Shown here: piece by piece, positions 8,444 through 16,220 of the stretch | How positions within the stretch are numbered: the stretch's first letter is position 1 | Layout: the number at the start of each line of letters is the position of its first letter | NCBI RefSeq assembly: GCF_000813005.1 | Contig: NZ_JSYP01000008.1 | Span: forward strand, 1 to 64,000 | DNA from: Flavobacterium sp. KMS | GTDB taxonomy: Bacteria > Bacteroidota > Bacteroidia > Flavobacteriales > Flavobacteriaceae | Direction: 5' to 3' | DNA length: 64,000 bases | The notes under the pieces: model-generated | Databases searched by the model: none | What the model was told of the DNA's origin: nothing | What the model saw: only the letters and a program-made list of their open reading frames with translations | Made by a program: the position numbers and the translations under genes

Positions 8444-9241
8444 ATGAAACAAACCCTATTATTATTCTTAAGTTCAATACTCTTATTATCTTGCTCCGAT
8501 AAGCAAAAAAAACAAACAGAAGAAACAGAACAAGAAACCACAACCTCTACTACAGAAAACAGTACCACTAGCGGCAAAACTGCCGTTTTTAAATGGGATA
8601 CCGAACTATGTGCCAATACAGGAACATATGACTCAGAAAAATACACCGAAGAAGAATTAAAGAACACCTACGATTTATGGTTTTCTAATTCAGGCGGCAG
8701 TTTAAGTACCAATTCAAGCCCGAGTTCTCAAGCCGAAATCGATAAACTAAGCCTTTCTGATTTAACCGCAGAATACAATGAGAAAAAAGCTTTTTATAAC
8801 AAAAAAATGATTTCATCACCGTATTGGGAAAAAATAAAAGCGGAGAAGTTACATGAATTAAAGGACACATACGAACTAACAAGAATAGCTATCGAGGCCT
8901 ATTCCAATCCTTCAGTCTTACTTAACAATCGATTCTCTAAAAATTGTACAGAATATACAAAAGCATTAACTTCTAATGATTCCATTTTAATGCTGAAAAC
9001 CTGGAATAATTTGGCTGAAAAGCAAAAAAAGAATAATGGTAGTCCAGAAGATTTTATGAAAAGACATCTGGAGAAATACAATTCTAAAGACAGAGTTCTA
9101 AATGCTAAAATAGAATTAATGACCTATGGCTGGTGGAATTGCGCTAATGCCGCAACATTCAAGATAAATGATGATGGTACTATGGCAAAAGAATTTGCCA
9201 AACTGTTTATAAAAGTAACTTCAGAGTGTGACGAACCATAA
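8444..9241 (+). CDS. Lipoprotein, unknown role
   Basis: A 265-residue lipoprotein with the lipobox LLLSC (Cys17), followed by a Glu/Thr/Ser-rich linker (about 20-48) typical of surface lipoproteins. The mature domain is mostly helical and contains four Cys (ELCANTGTY, KNCTEY, WWNCANA, TSECDE), which may form two disulfides. No known domain was recognised. It lies 56 bp after another lipoprotein gene on the same strand. Confidence 0.6.
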   Translation: MKQTLLLFLSSILLLSCSDKQKKQTEETEQETTTSTTENSTTSGKTAVFKWDTELCANTGTYDSEKYTEEELKNTYDLWFSNSGGSLSTNSSPSSQAEIDKLSLSDLTAEYNEKKAFYNKKMISSPYWEKIKAEKLHELKDTYELTRIAIEAYSNPSVLLNNRFSKNCTEYTKALTSNDSILMLKTWNNLAEKQKKNNGSPEDFMKRHLEKYNSKDRVLNAKIELMTYGWWNCANAATFKINDDGTMAKEFAKLFIKVTSECDEP

Positions 9242-9394
9242 ATAATTCGAGAACATTTTTACTATAAACCGTTGAGTATAACTCGCAAAAATGACATTTA
9301 CAAATAGAAACATAGATAAATATTTATGTTTCTATTTGTTTAAACTAATCTCAACCAACAGGTTATTACAATAAAACCATTCTACAAAAACACT

Positions 9395-9997
9395 ATGAAC
9401 AAAATAGTATTACTTCTTTTTATTTTCATTTCATCATCATTGATAGCTCAAAAAAGGAGTCAAAAAGATAACTATGTTGTTCAAATAAAAAAAGTAAAAG
9501 GAGATTTAAACAAAGATAATTTACCCGATTTGGTTGTAGTTACTCAAGATACCATAAACCCAAAAGCTCCTTATAAACTAAGCATATTCTTTGCTCAACC
9601 CAACGGTACTTTTAAGTTAATAGTTTCAACAATAAAAGCCATTGACCCACAATATCCAGAAGGCAAAAATGGATATTACAATGGGAATTCTTTTTATGAT
9701 ATCACTATCGAAAAAGGAATCTTAACTATTAAAAACGAGCTAACAAGAGGCAATTTCGAACATAAATTTCGCTATCAGAATACTAATTTCGAATTAATCG
9801 GTTTTTCAGAAGTATATTCAGATGGACAAGGAACAATGGGAATGGTCGATTTTAATTTATCAACCGGAATACGAGTAAGCACAAACGAGCGTTACGATGA
9901 TAGCAATGAAAAACCTACCAAAAGCCAAAAGAAAATCCTAATACGCCCTTTGCCAAAATTACAGGATTTCAAACCATTTACTACCGAATTTTACTAA
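9395..9997 (+). CDS. Secreted VCBS/FG-GAP-like protein (paralogue of 7674-8387)
   Basis: A 200-residue protein with signal peptide ending SSLIAQ (about residue 19). Right after it lies KGDLNKDNLPDLVVV, an Asp/Asn-rich calcium-type loop as in VCBS/FG-GAP repeats, then PYKLSIFFAQPNGTFKL. The layout matches the mature part of the lipoprotein at 7674, suggesting local duplication with one lipidated and one soluble copy. Probably periplasmic or released. Function unknown. Confidence 0.6.
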   Translation: MNKIVLLLFIFISSSLIAQKRSQKDNYVVQIKKVKGDLNKDNLPDLVVVTQDTINPKAPYKLSIFFAQPNGTFKLIVSTIKAIDPQYPEGKNGYYNGNSFYDITIEKGILTIKNELTRGNFEHKFRYQNTNFELIGFSEVYSDGQGTMGMVDFNLSTGIRVSTNERYDDSNEKPTKSQKKILIRPLPKLQDFKPFTTEFY

Positions 9998-10020
9998 AAA
10001 CAGAATACTACATTAATAAA

Positions 10021-10054
10021 ATTAATTCGTAGAAATTCGTACAATTTGTGACAA
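10021..10054. repeat. Dispersed repeat with ATTCGTAGAAATTCGT motif (family F)
   Basis: The stretch with ATTCGTAGAAATTCGTACA resembles 48591-48630 (ATTCGCAAAAATTCGTATAG). Both are non-coding. Confidence 0.5.
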
Positions 10055-10252
10055 AAAACTGTTTAGTATTAGCAATAAACAGCTCTTAAAATAATATCAC
10101 AAAATCATTTTCCTTTAATTATACTTTAACTACCATAGCAATAGCTATTCAATTTTTATTCGTATTTTCGATTCTCAAAAAAATTGTATTTCCTCAAATA
10201 ATCGATTGATTATTAGCAATACATCGTAAATAACTATAAATATAGAATTAAA

Positions 10253-10690
10253 ATGGTTTCATTTAGCAAAGAATTGTCTTTCCGTTGGTCTGATCTAGAC
10301 CCTAATTTTCACTTACGCCATAGTGCTTATTATGATTTTGGAGCACAACACCGTATCGAAATTTTAGAACAACTAGGCTTGACTTTAAAAGTAATGCAAC
10401 AACAAAGCTTTGGTCCTGTGCTTTTTAGAGAAGAATGTATTTTTAGAAAAGAAATAAAACTTTCGGATAAAATATTCATCCATACCAAAACATCAAAGAT
10501 GAAACCTGATGGATCACGCTGGTCAATTATACATGAATTTATCAATGAAGAAGGAAAACTTTGTGCAACCATTACTGTCGATGGTGCATGGATGGACACC
10601 AAACTAAGAAAACTAGCTTCTCCTACTCCATCAATCGCAATAGAAGCATTGAGTATCTTCCCGAAAAGTGAAGACTTTGTAGGGCTTTAA
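10253..10690 (+). CDS. Acyl-CoA thioesterase-like hot-dog protein (4HBT)
   Basis: A 145-residue protein of normal 4HBT length. The active-site region near the start reads RWSDLDPNFHLRHSAYYDF (residues 11-29), matching the D-x-D-x-N-x-H-x3-[SY]-x-Y pattern of 4-hydroxybenzoyl-CoA-thioesterase-like enzymes, which hydrolyse acyl-CoA esters in the cytoplasm. The later strands (KTSKMKPDGSRWSIIHEF, CATITVDGAWMD) fit the hot-dog sheet. It stands alone, with 250 bp of AT-rich DNA upstream. The exact acyl substrate cannot be told. Confidence 0.82.
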   Translation: MVSFSKELSFRWSDLDPNFHLRHSAYYDFGAQHRIEILEQLGLTLKVMQQQSFGPVLFREECIFRKEIKLSDKIFIHTKTSKMKPDGSRWSIIHEFINEEGKLCATITVDGAWMDTKLRKLASPTPSIAIEALSIFPKSEDFVGL

Positions 10691-10794
10691 ACTCCCTAAT
10701 AATACCTCATCAATACGCATAGGTAAGTCCATATTTTGTGTGGAATTATTATAAGGTTCTTTGTAAAATAATAACAATTTAAAAAAACATAATT

Positions 10795-11244
10795 ATGAAA
10801 AAAGTAATCATAGTTCTAATAACAATTGTATCATTAATATCATGTAACAACCAAAACCCACAAAATATGGATTCTAAAAACACCGAATTAGTCAAACAGT
10901 ATTTTACCCATTTCAACAATCACGATTGGAAAAAAATGTCCGAAATGTATATTCCAACCGCCGAGTTTAAAGACCCGTCTTTAGGGCCTGGAATTGTAAA
11001 ACAAACTCGTGCAGAGATAGAAAAAAAATACAGCGAGTTAAACCAGATTTTTCCAGACTTAAAAGATAAAGTGATTCAAGTATATCCATCAGGAGAAAAA
11101 CACGTAATCATAGAATTTGTTTCTAGCGGAACAGCTGAAGATGATTCGACTTTCGAATTACCAATTTGTACCATCTTTACCATCGAAAACGGACTAATAA
11201 CCAAGGATTTCACGTACTACGACAACTTCGAAGATCAAGAATAA
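10795..11244 (+). CDS. SnoaL-like/NTF2-fold lipoprotein
   Basis: A 149-residue protein with lipobox SLISC (Cys17). The mature part (LVKQYFTHFNNHDWKKMSEMYIPTAEFKDPS...FELPICTIFTIENGLITKDFTYYDN) matches the SnoaL/NTF2-like cone fold, used by small polyketide cyclases, dehydratases and many proteins of unknown role. The closing TxDFTYYDN strand is typical. Likely anchored in an envelope membrane. The inverted-repeat element carrying the GxxExxY gene begins at the first base after its stop codon. Confidence 0.8.
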   Translation: MKKVIIVLITIVSLISCNNQNPQNMDSKNTELVKQYFTHFNNHDWKKMSEMYIPTAEFKDPSLGPGIVKQTRAEIEKKYSELNQIFPDLKDKVIQVYPSGEKHVIIEFVSSGTAEDDSTFELPICTIFTIENGLITKDFTYYDNFEDQE

Positions 11245-11315
11245 AGATTGTCTAAAAAAGTAACGCGGATGATGCGGATTTGCTGAAGCAAAAACGCGGA
11301 TAAAAACAGATTTTA
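11245..11315. repeat. Left inverted repeat of the GxxExxY element (family B)
   Basis: Begins AGATTGTCTA directly after the SnoaL stop, then carries three CGCGGAT/GCGGATT blocks. The same AGATTGTCTA end occurs, inverted, at 20762-20771. Confidence 0.75.
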
Positions 11316-11385
11316 TATGAATATGATTGTTATATAAAACTTACATAATCTCTTTTTAAAAATTTCATTTTTAAATCTTACAATT

Positions 11386-11429
11386 AATAAATTCGTACTA
11401 TATTTCATTCAAATAATAGCGAATTTATT
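11386..11429. promoter_or_regulatory. Inverted repeat before the GxxExxY start
   Basis: AATAAATTCG (11386-11395) and its exact complement CGAATTTATT (11420-11429) lie 24 bp apart, ending 5 bp before the ATG. A TATATTTC resembling a -7 element lies between them at 11400-11407. It could be an operator or an RNA hairpin covering the start. Confidence 0.5.
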
Positions 11430-11434
11430 AAAAC

Positions 11435-11824
11435 ATGAAATTACTGCATCAACAGTTAACAGATTCCATAATTAAAACTTTTTATGAAGTTTATAATGAA
11501 TTGGGACATGGCTTTTTGGAGAAAGTTTATCAAAATTCTTTGTATTTAGAATTAAAAAACAAAGGATTTAAAGTTGAAGCTCAGAAGAAAATTAGTGTTT
11601 ATTACAAAGGAATAGAAGTTGGAGAATATTATGCTGACTTAATTGTAGAAGATTTAATTATATTAGAACTAAAAGCTGCTGATTGTTTAGTAAAAGATTT
11701 TGAAAATCAAGTTCTAAATTATTTAAGAGGCACAAACTGCGAGGTAGGATTACTTTTAAACTTTGGAAAAAAACCTGAATTTAAAAGAAAAATTTTCGAA
11801 AATACCAGAAAAGCAAAACAATAA
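11435..11824 (+). CDS. GxxExxY protein (PD-(D/E)xK nuclease fold)
   Basis: A 129-residue protein of the GxxExxY family (normal length about 120-130). The name motif is present as G26-F-L-E29-K-V-Y32 within NELGHGFLEKVYQNSL. The nuclease-type active site is intact: D68 in YYADLI and E78-L-K80 in LIILELKA, followed by Q92 in NQVLNYL. These spacings match PD-(D/E)xK enzymes, so it may bind or cut DNA; the family has no settled function. The gene is enclosed by long inverted repeats and preceded by a 10-bp inverted repeat, and it stands where a neighbouring gene was broken. Family assignment is firm; nuclease activity is inferred. Confidence 0.9.
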   Translation: MKLLHQQLTDSIIKTFYEVYNELGHGFLEKVYQNSLYLELKNKGFKVEAQKKISVYYKGIEVGEYYADLIVEDLIILELKAADCLVKDFENQVLNYLRGTNCEVGLLLNFGKKPEFKRKIFENTRKAKQ

Positions 11825-11862
11825 AATCCATTTTATTCATCTTTTAACACGCATCAAAATAA

Positions 11863-11917
11863 TAAATCCGTTTTTATCCGCGTCTTCGCTTTAGCAAATC
11901 CGTATAATCCGCGTCCA
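11863..11917. repeat. Right inverted repeat of the GxxExxY element (family B)
   Basis: AAATCCGTTTTTATCCGCG... inverted relative to the left arm at 11245-11315, ending CCGCGTCC. Confidence 0.75.
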
Positions 11918-11924
11918 AACACGC

Positions 11925-12063
11925 TATCAAACATAAAAAAGAAGGTGTTTTTCGAAATAATTATATCGATGCTGACGGAAAAAGCAAAGACGATGTTTAT
12001 TATAGCATTATTAAAGAAGATTGGAGCGAATTAAAAGCTTCCAATTTCTCTGAATTTAATTAA
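11925..12063 (+). pseudogene. 3' remnant of a GNAT acetyltransferase gene
   Basis: In one frame the DNA reads KKEGVFRNNYIDADGKSKD then DVYYSIIKEDWSELK to a TAA at 12061-12063. This is the typical C-terminal end of RimJ/RimL-like GNAT acetyltransferases (F-x-K-E-G ... D-x-x-x-Y-S-I). No start codon or acetyl-CoA-binding part precedes it; the coding resemblance ends within a few bases of the right inverted repeat. The missing front is not found on the far side of the element, so insertion was accompanied or followed by deletion. Confidence 0.75.
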
Positions 12064-12176
12064 ATTTGTGTTTCCATTAGAAACATACAATAAAACTTTA
12101 GCCATTCAGATATCAAGAAAATTAAGCTTTCACTACTTAATGACACTTAATACCTTAGTGGTAAAAAAATCAACCA

Positions 12177-13019
12177 ATGATAAACCTTTTAAAAGACTTT
12201 AGATTAATTGTTGCTATAGTAATAATACTGATTATAACAATCCTATTGGCTACTATTATCGATAAGCTTTTTATTCGTTTTATTCGCCGCCGATTAGGCG
12301 TTAACGATTTTGATAGTACAGGATATAAATTCTTGAAACATTTAGTAATCACTATAGTTTATATTCTAGGGATTGCATTTGCATTAATACAAATTCCAGA
12401 ATTTAAACTCATAGGACATTCATTACTTGCTGGTGCAGGAGTACTTTCGGTTATTGCAGGACTTGCTTCGCAACAAGCTTTAAGTAATATTATGAGCGGG
12501 ATATTCTTAGTGATTTTTAAACCTTTCAAGATAAATGATAAAATAACAATCAATAATTTTAGCGGTGTAGTCGAAGATATCAATTTAAGACAAGTGGTTT
12601 TAAAAGACATGGAAAACAACCGTATTATTATTCCAAACTCCGTTATAAGCAATCAGATTATTCTAAACACAAATATGAATGATTCTAAATGCTGCAAAAT
12701 AATCGAAATAGGAATAGGTTACGACTCAGATATTGATAAAGCCTTAGCGATAATGAAAGATGAAGTTGCTAAACATCCTCTTTTTATAGATACACGAACT
12801 GCTGCAAACAAAAAAAATAATGCTCCACTAGTTGTAGCAAGAGTTGTGGCGCTTAACGATTCGAGCGTAAACTTAAAAGTTTGGGCTTGGGCCAAAGATG
12901 CGACCGATGGTTTTGTTATGTATTGCGATTTATTACACAGTATAAAAAATCGTTTTGATGCCGATAAAATAGAAATTCCATTCCCACAACAAGTTGTTAC
13001 GCTAAAAAAAGAACTCTAG
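12177..13019 (+). CDS. Small-conductance mechanosensitive channel (MscS family)
   Basis: A 280-residue inner-membrane protein, the short MscS architecture. Hydrophobic segments lie near residues 8-30 and 52-75, then the pore helix region LLAGAGVLSVIAGLASQQALSNIMSG (about 84-109; Gly/Ala-rich, as in MscS TM3), followed by the beta domain KPFKINDKITINNFSGVVEDINLRQVVL and the soluble vestibule. It opens under membrane tension to release solutes during osmotic downshock. It overlaps nothing and ends 3 bp before a convergent gene, so the two 3' ends almost touch. Confidence 0.93.
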   Translation: MINLLKDFRLIVAIVIILIITILLATIIDKLFIRFIRRRLGVNDFDSTGYKFLKHLVITIVYILGIAFALIQIPEFKLIGHSLLAGAGVLSVIAGLASQQALSNIMSGIFLVIFKPFKINDKITINNFSGVVEDINLRQVVLKDMENNRIIIPNSVISNQIILNTNMNDSKCCKIIEIGIGYDSDIDKALAIMKDEVAKHPLFIDTRTAANKKNNAPLVVARVVALNDSSVNLKVWAWAKDATDGFVMYCDLLHSIKNRFDADKIEIPFPQQVVTLKKEL

Positions 13020-13022
13020 TTA

Positions 13023-13715
13023 TTACTGAAACTTCAGTCCGAAATTTACTTTATCAAAAGTTGTACTGCATGAAAGAGCAAATCTCCCAATATTTAAGGT
13101 TCCAAAAATACCCTCAACTCCATGACCCGAGTAAAATCCTCCAAGAGAAAAACGGTCAATCTGATATTTTAATGCAATATCATTAACCCGACTGCTCAAT
13201 TGCCCGAAGGCTATTATTCTAGGAACAATTTCGTAGCTTGCAAATACTTTTGGAGCCATTTTTTGATAATAATCAAAACTTTCATCTGTTTCATAGTCAA
13301 CACTTGTAGAATGCAAATTTTCTAAACTTCCACCAATAAAAGTATTATTTTTTGGATGCCAGGAAATATTAAGCCCAGTAAATGTTCCATCATAACCACT
13401 GCGCGATTCTACATAACCAACACCAATTGTTGCTCTGAAATTCTCAAATATTTTACCAACATAACCTATGTAAGTTCGGTCAATTTCTGATTTATCAATT
13501 CCAGCTCCAAGAATGATATCATCCGAACGCATTCCAAAAGCATATTGAAAATAAGTTGAATATTCGTTGTTATTCCCCGCAACAACGCTTCGCCCTTTAT
13601 CAAGATCGATATTTGGCGATATTAAAGTCGAGTTTATAACTGCAAAATCAAATGTATTGACTTCTTGAGCAAATGTGGGCATAACAAATAAGAGTAAAAG
13701 TATAGTTATTTTCAT
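13023..13715 (-). CDS. Predicted outer-membrane beta-barrel protein, unknown role
   Basis: A 230-residue protein with signal peptide MKITILLLLFVMPTFAQ. The mature part is a run of amphipathic strands with Gly/aromatic turns (ATIGVGYVESRSGYDG, NTFIGGSLENL, SLGGFYSGHGVEG) and ends in Phe-Gln (NFGLKFQ), consistent with a small outer-membrane barrel with an aromatic close to the end. No family recognised. It is convergent with the MscS gene, leaving only 3 bp between stop codons and no visible terminator. Confidence 0.6.
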   Translation of the reverse strand: MKITILLLLFVMPTFAQEVNTFDFAVINSTLISPNIDLDKGRSVVAGNNNEYSTYFQYAFGMRSDDIILGAGIDKSEIDRTYIGYVGKIFENFRATIGVGYVESRSGYDGTFTGLNISWHPKNNTFIGGSLENLHSTSVDYETDESFDYYQKMAPKVFASYEIVPRIIAFGQLSSRVNDIALKYQIDRFSLGGFYSGHGVEGIFGTLNIGRFALSCSTTFDKVNFGLKFQ

Positions 13716-14036
13716 AATTCCAGTTTTAGCTTACAACATTATATATCTAATTTACATATATTTTTCTTGTTAATAAAAGAAGTCCTATGAAGTGCATCAT
13801 TATTCGTCAAAATGCAATATTTTTACAATTATATCTTACAAAATATTAACAATCAAACACATACTTACATATTCTCAAAACGAGGATATTCTTAAAGTAA
13901 CATCTTAACCATAAATTATAAAACAATTATCTCTGCACATCTGCTATGCAATTTTTTGTTTTCATAAAAAGAAAACGTATTGCCATTAATCGTATTTTTG
14001 AAACAATAAATAATTCTAACATCAATACAAATTAAT
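13716..14036. other. Divergent intergenic region without genes
   Basis: A 321-bp AT-rich region between divergent starts. TATTTTTG at 13993-14000 fits the -7 consensus for the DUF1398 gene, with no clear -33 box. Nothing else is supported. Confidence 0.5.
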
Positions 14037-14426
14037 ATGTTTACAATAGAGCAAATTAAAGAAGCACACTCAAAAGTGAAAACTGGAGCTGATTTTCCTA
14101 ATTATATTCAAGATTTAATAATCTTAGGAGTAAAAGGATATGACACCAATGTAAATGATGGTACTGTAGAATATTATGGTGTAAACAATTATAGAGTTGC
14201 CACTGATGATAAATACGATGAAATTAAAGTAACATCAAATGTTAATAAAGAACGTTTTTTAGAATTCTTATTACAACACCAAGACGGACAAACAGATTAT
14301 ATAACATTTTGCAAACAAGCAGGAGAATGTGGAATTGCTAAATGGAGAGTAGATATTATCGAAATGACTTGTACGTACTACGATAAATCTGGAAATGAAA
14401 TATTAATAGAAAAGATTCCTGATTAA
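14037..14426 (+). CDS. DUF1398 family protein
   Basis: A 129-residue soluble protein with the DUF1398 pattern: MFTIEQIKEAHSKVKTGADF at the start, GVKGYDTNVNDGTVEYYG in the middle and AGECGIAKWRVDIIEMTCTYYD near the end. The family is widespread in bacteria and phages and has no assigned reaction. A TATTTTTG promoter-like box lies 36 bp before the start. ThuA follows after 32 bp on the same strand, so the two may be cotranscribed. Confidence 0.85.
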   Translation: MFTIEQIKEAHSKVKTGADFPNYIQDLIILGVKGYDTNVNDGTVEYYGVNNYRVATDDKYDEIKVTSNVNKERFLEFLLQHQDGQTDYITFCKQAGECGIAKWRVDIIEMTCTYYDKSGNEILIEKIPD

Positions 14427-14458
14427 TTAAATAAAATCATCAATTCAAAATTTATTCA

Positions 14459-15319
14459 ATGCTATTTTCTGGTCAAAAAATCTATTCGATTGCCCAAAAA
14501 AGTATGTTGTTATTACTTTTTATAACTGCTTTTTCAGGATTTTCTCAAAACAGTAAAAGCAATTCAAAATTTAAGGTAATTGCATTTTATACTGCCAAAA
14601 ATGACCAAGCTCATATCAGTTTTGTGCATGAAGCCAACAAATGGTTTCCTAAGATGGCAGAGAAATATAATTTTGAATATGATTCAACCAATAATTGGGA
14701 TAATCTAAATGCTAAGTTCTTAGCAAAATATCAGGTCGTTATATTCTTGGATACTCGTCCCGAAGAAACCAAGCAAAGAGAAGCGTTTAAAAAGTATATG
14801 GAAAATGGTGGTGCATGGATTGGGTTTCACTTTGCTGCATTTGCCTTAAACGATTCTCAATACCCACAAAACTGGGATTGGTACCACAATCAATTTTTAG
14901 GATCTGGCGAATACGGAAGCAATACATGGAAACCAACATCGGCAATACTACGACTTGAAAGCAAATTTATTATAACCAAAGATGTTCCTCAAACATTTAA
15001 ATCATCGTCAAACGAATGGTACAAATGGCAAAATGACCTTAGGGATAATCCTGATATCAATATACTCTTAGCAATAGATGATACTAGTTTTCCTTTAGGT
15101 ACTGGACCAAAACCAAGCGAGATATGGCATAGTGGTTATTATCCCGTAGTTTGGACAAATAAGAAGTATAAAATGGTCTATTTTAATATGGGACATAATG
15201 ATATAGATTATGAGAATAACACCAATAAAACGCTTTCGTACACATTCGAAAACGAACCACAAAGTCAGCTGGTTATAAACACGTTATTGTGGCTAAAAAG
15301 CAATACAGGAAATCTTTAA
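14459..15319 (+). CDS. Exported ThuA-domain protein
   Basis: A 286-residue protein with a signal peptide ending FSGFSQ (about residue 30); an internal ATG at 14504 would give a shorter, more typical signal peptide (MLLLLFITAFSGFSQ) and is a serious alternative start. The rest is a class I glutamine-amidotransferase-like ThuA fold: FKVIAFYTAKNDQAHISFVHEAN, VVIFLDTRPEE, GGAWIGFHFAAF, EIWHSGYYPVVWTN and MVYFNMGHND. ThuA domains occur in sugar-processing enzymes; the exact role is unclear. Rhodanese follows after 28 bp. Confidence 0.9.
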   Translation: MLFSGQKIYSIAQKSMLLLLFITAFSGFSQNSKSNSKFKVIAFYTAKNDQAHISFVHEANKWFPKMAEKYNFEYDSTNNWDNLNAKFLAKYQVVIFLDTRPEETKQREAFKKYMENGGAWIGFHFAAFALNDSQYPQNWDWYHNQFLGSGEYGSNTWKPTSAILRLESKFIITKDVPQTFKSSSNEWYKWQNDLRDNPDINILLAIDDTSFPLGTGPKPSEIWHSGYYPVVWTNKKYKMVYFNMGHNDIDYENNTNKTLSYTFENEPQSQLVINTLLWLKSNTGNL

Positions 15320-15347
15320 TTTTTTTTAATTTTTAATTCATAAAAAA

Positions 15348-16202
15348 ATGTCAGAACAAGTATCACCCATCATAAATACAGAAGATTTAATAGCTTTACA
15401 AAAATCAGATATTGTAATTGTTGATGCCAGAACAGGAATCAATGCCAAAGAAAACTATAAAGCATCTCATTTACAAAATGCTCGTTATGTTGATTTAAAT
15501 CTCGATTTGGCAACTGTTCCTACTGATGCGGCAAATGGCGGCAGACATCCATTACCTTCATTATCAAAATTTTCCGAAGTGTTATCAAAACTCGGAATAT
15601 CGCCATCAAGTCATATAATTATATATGATGATAAAAATAGTTCGAATGCTGCAGCACGTTTCTGGTGGATGCTTAGAGCAATTGGACACAAAAAAGTACA
15701 GGTTATAAATGGTGGCTTACAAGCAGCTGTAAAAGCAGGTTTTCCTGTAAGTTCTGGAATTGAAACTTTTGCCGAAGCAGCATTATATCCAATCTCTAAC
15801 TGGGAATTATCTCAGGCAGATATTACCGAAATTGACAAAGCAAGCAAGAACCAAGATACCATAATCATTGATGTTCGGGATAAAGACCGTTTTGATGGCT
15901 TAACAGAACCTATCGATTTAATTGCAGGACATATTCCCGGAGCAACAAATGTTCCTTTTACGAGCAATTTAAACGAAGATGGTACTTATTTATCTCCAGA
16001 AGTTTTAAAAGCTAAATATCAAGATATAATAGGCAATACAAAACCTGAAAACGTAATTGTACATTGCGGTTCGGGCGTAACAGCATGTCATACGCTACTT
16101 GCAATAGATTATGCGGGGTTACCAATTCCTAAACTTTATGTTGGTTCCTGGAGCGAATGGTCAAGAAATAATCGCCCAATGATTACTGCCGAAACAAAAT
16201 AG
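15348..16202 (+). CDS. Two-domain sulfurtransferase (rhodanese; mercaptopyruvate type)
   Basis: A 284-residue cytoplasmic protein with two rhodanese domains (about 12-135 and 155-275). The C-terminal active site is C240-GSGVTA-C247 in VIVHCGSGVTACH; the CGSGVT loop is typical of 3-mercaptopyruvate sulfurtransferases rather than thiosulfate sulfurtransferases, which carry CRKGVT. The N-terminal domain lacks a catalytic Cys at the matching place (YDDKNSSN). It transfers sulfur from a donor to a thiol or cyanide acceptor. An ABC ATPase gene follows 18 bp later, suggesting one transcript. Confidence 0.93.
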   Translation: MSEQVSPIINTEDLIALQKSDIVIVDARTGINAKENYKASHLQNARYVDLNLDLATVPTDAANGGRHPLPSLSKFSEVLSKLGISPSSHIIIYDDKNSSNAAARFWWMLRAIGHKKVQVINGGLQAAVKAGFPVSSGIETFAEAALYPISNWELSQADITEIDKASKNQDTIIIDVRDKDRFDGLTEPIDLIAGHIPGATNVPFTSNLNEDGTYLSPEVLKAKYQDIIGNTKPENVIVHCGSGVTACHTLLAIDYAGLPIPKLYVGSWSEWSRNNRPMITAETK

Positions 16203-16220
16203 AATTCTTAAATTGCGCAA

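Larger units (their letters stand above)
11245..11917. mobile_element. Candidate GxxExxY element bounded by long inverted repeats
   Basis: A 673-bp unit: left arm 11245-11315, spacer, GxxExxY gene, right arm 11863-11917. The arms are inverted copies of each other (CGCGGAT...GCGGATT...CGCGGATAAAAAC on the left, the complement on the right). Directly beyond the right arm lies the 3' stump of an acetyltransferase gene whose front is missing. Two gene-less copies of the arm pair occur at 20609-20771 and 54250-54384, and one of them keeps a 10-bp piece (TATGATTGTT) of this spacer. That it is a mobile unit is inference. Confidence 0.5.
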
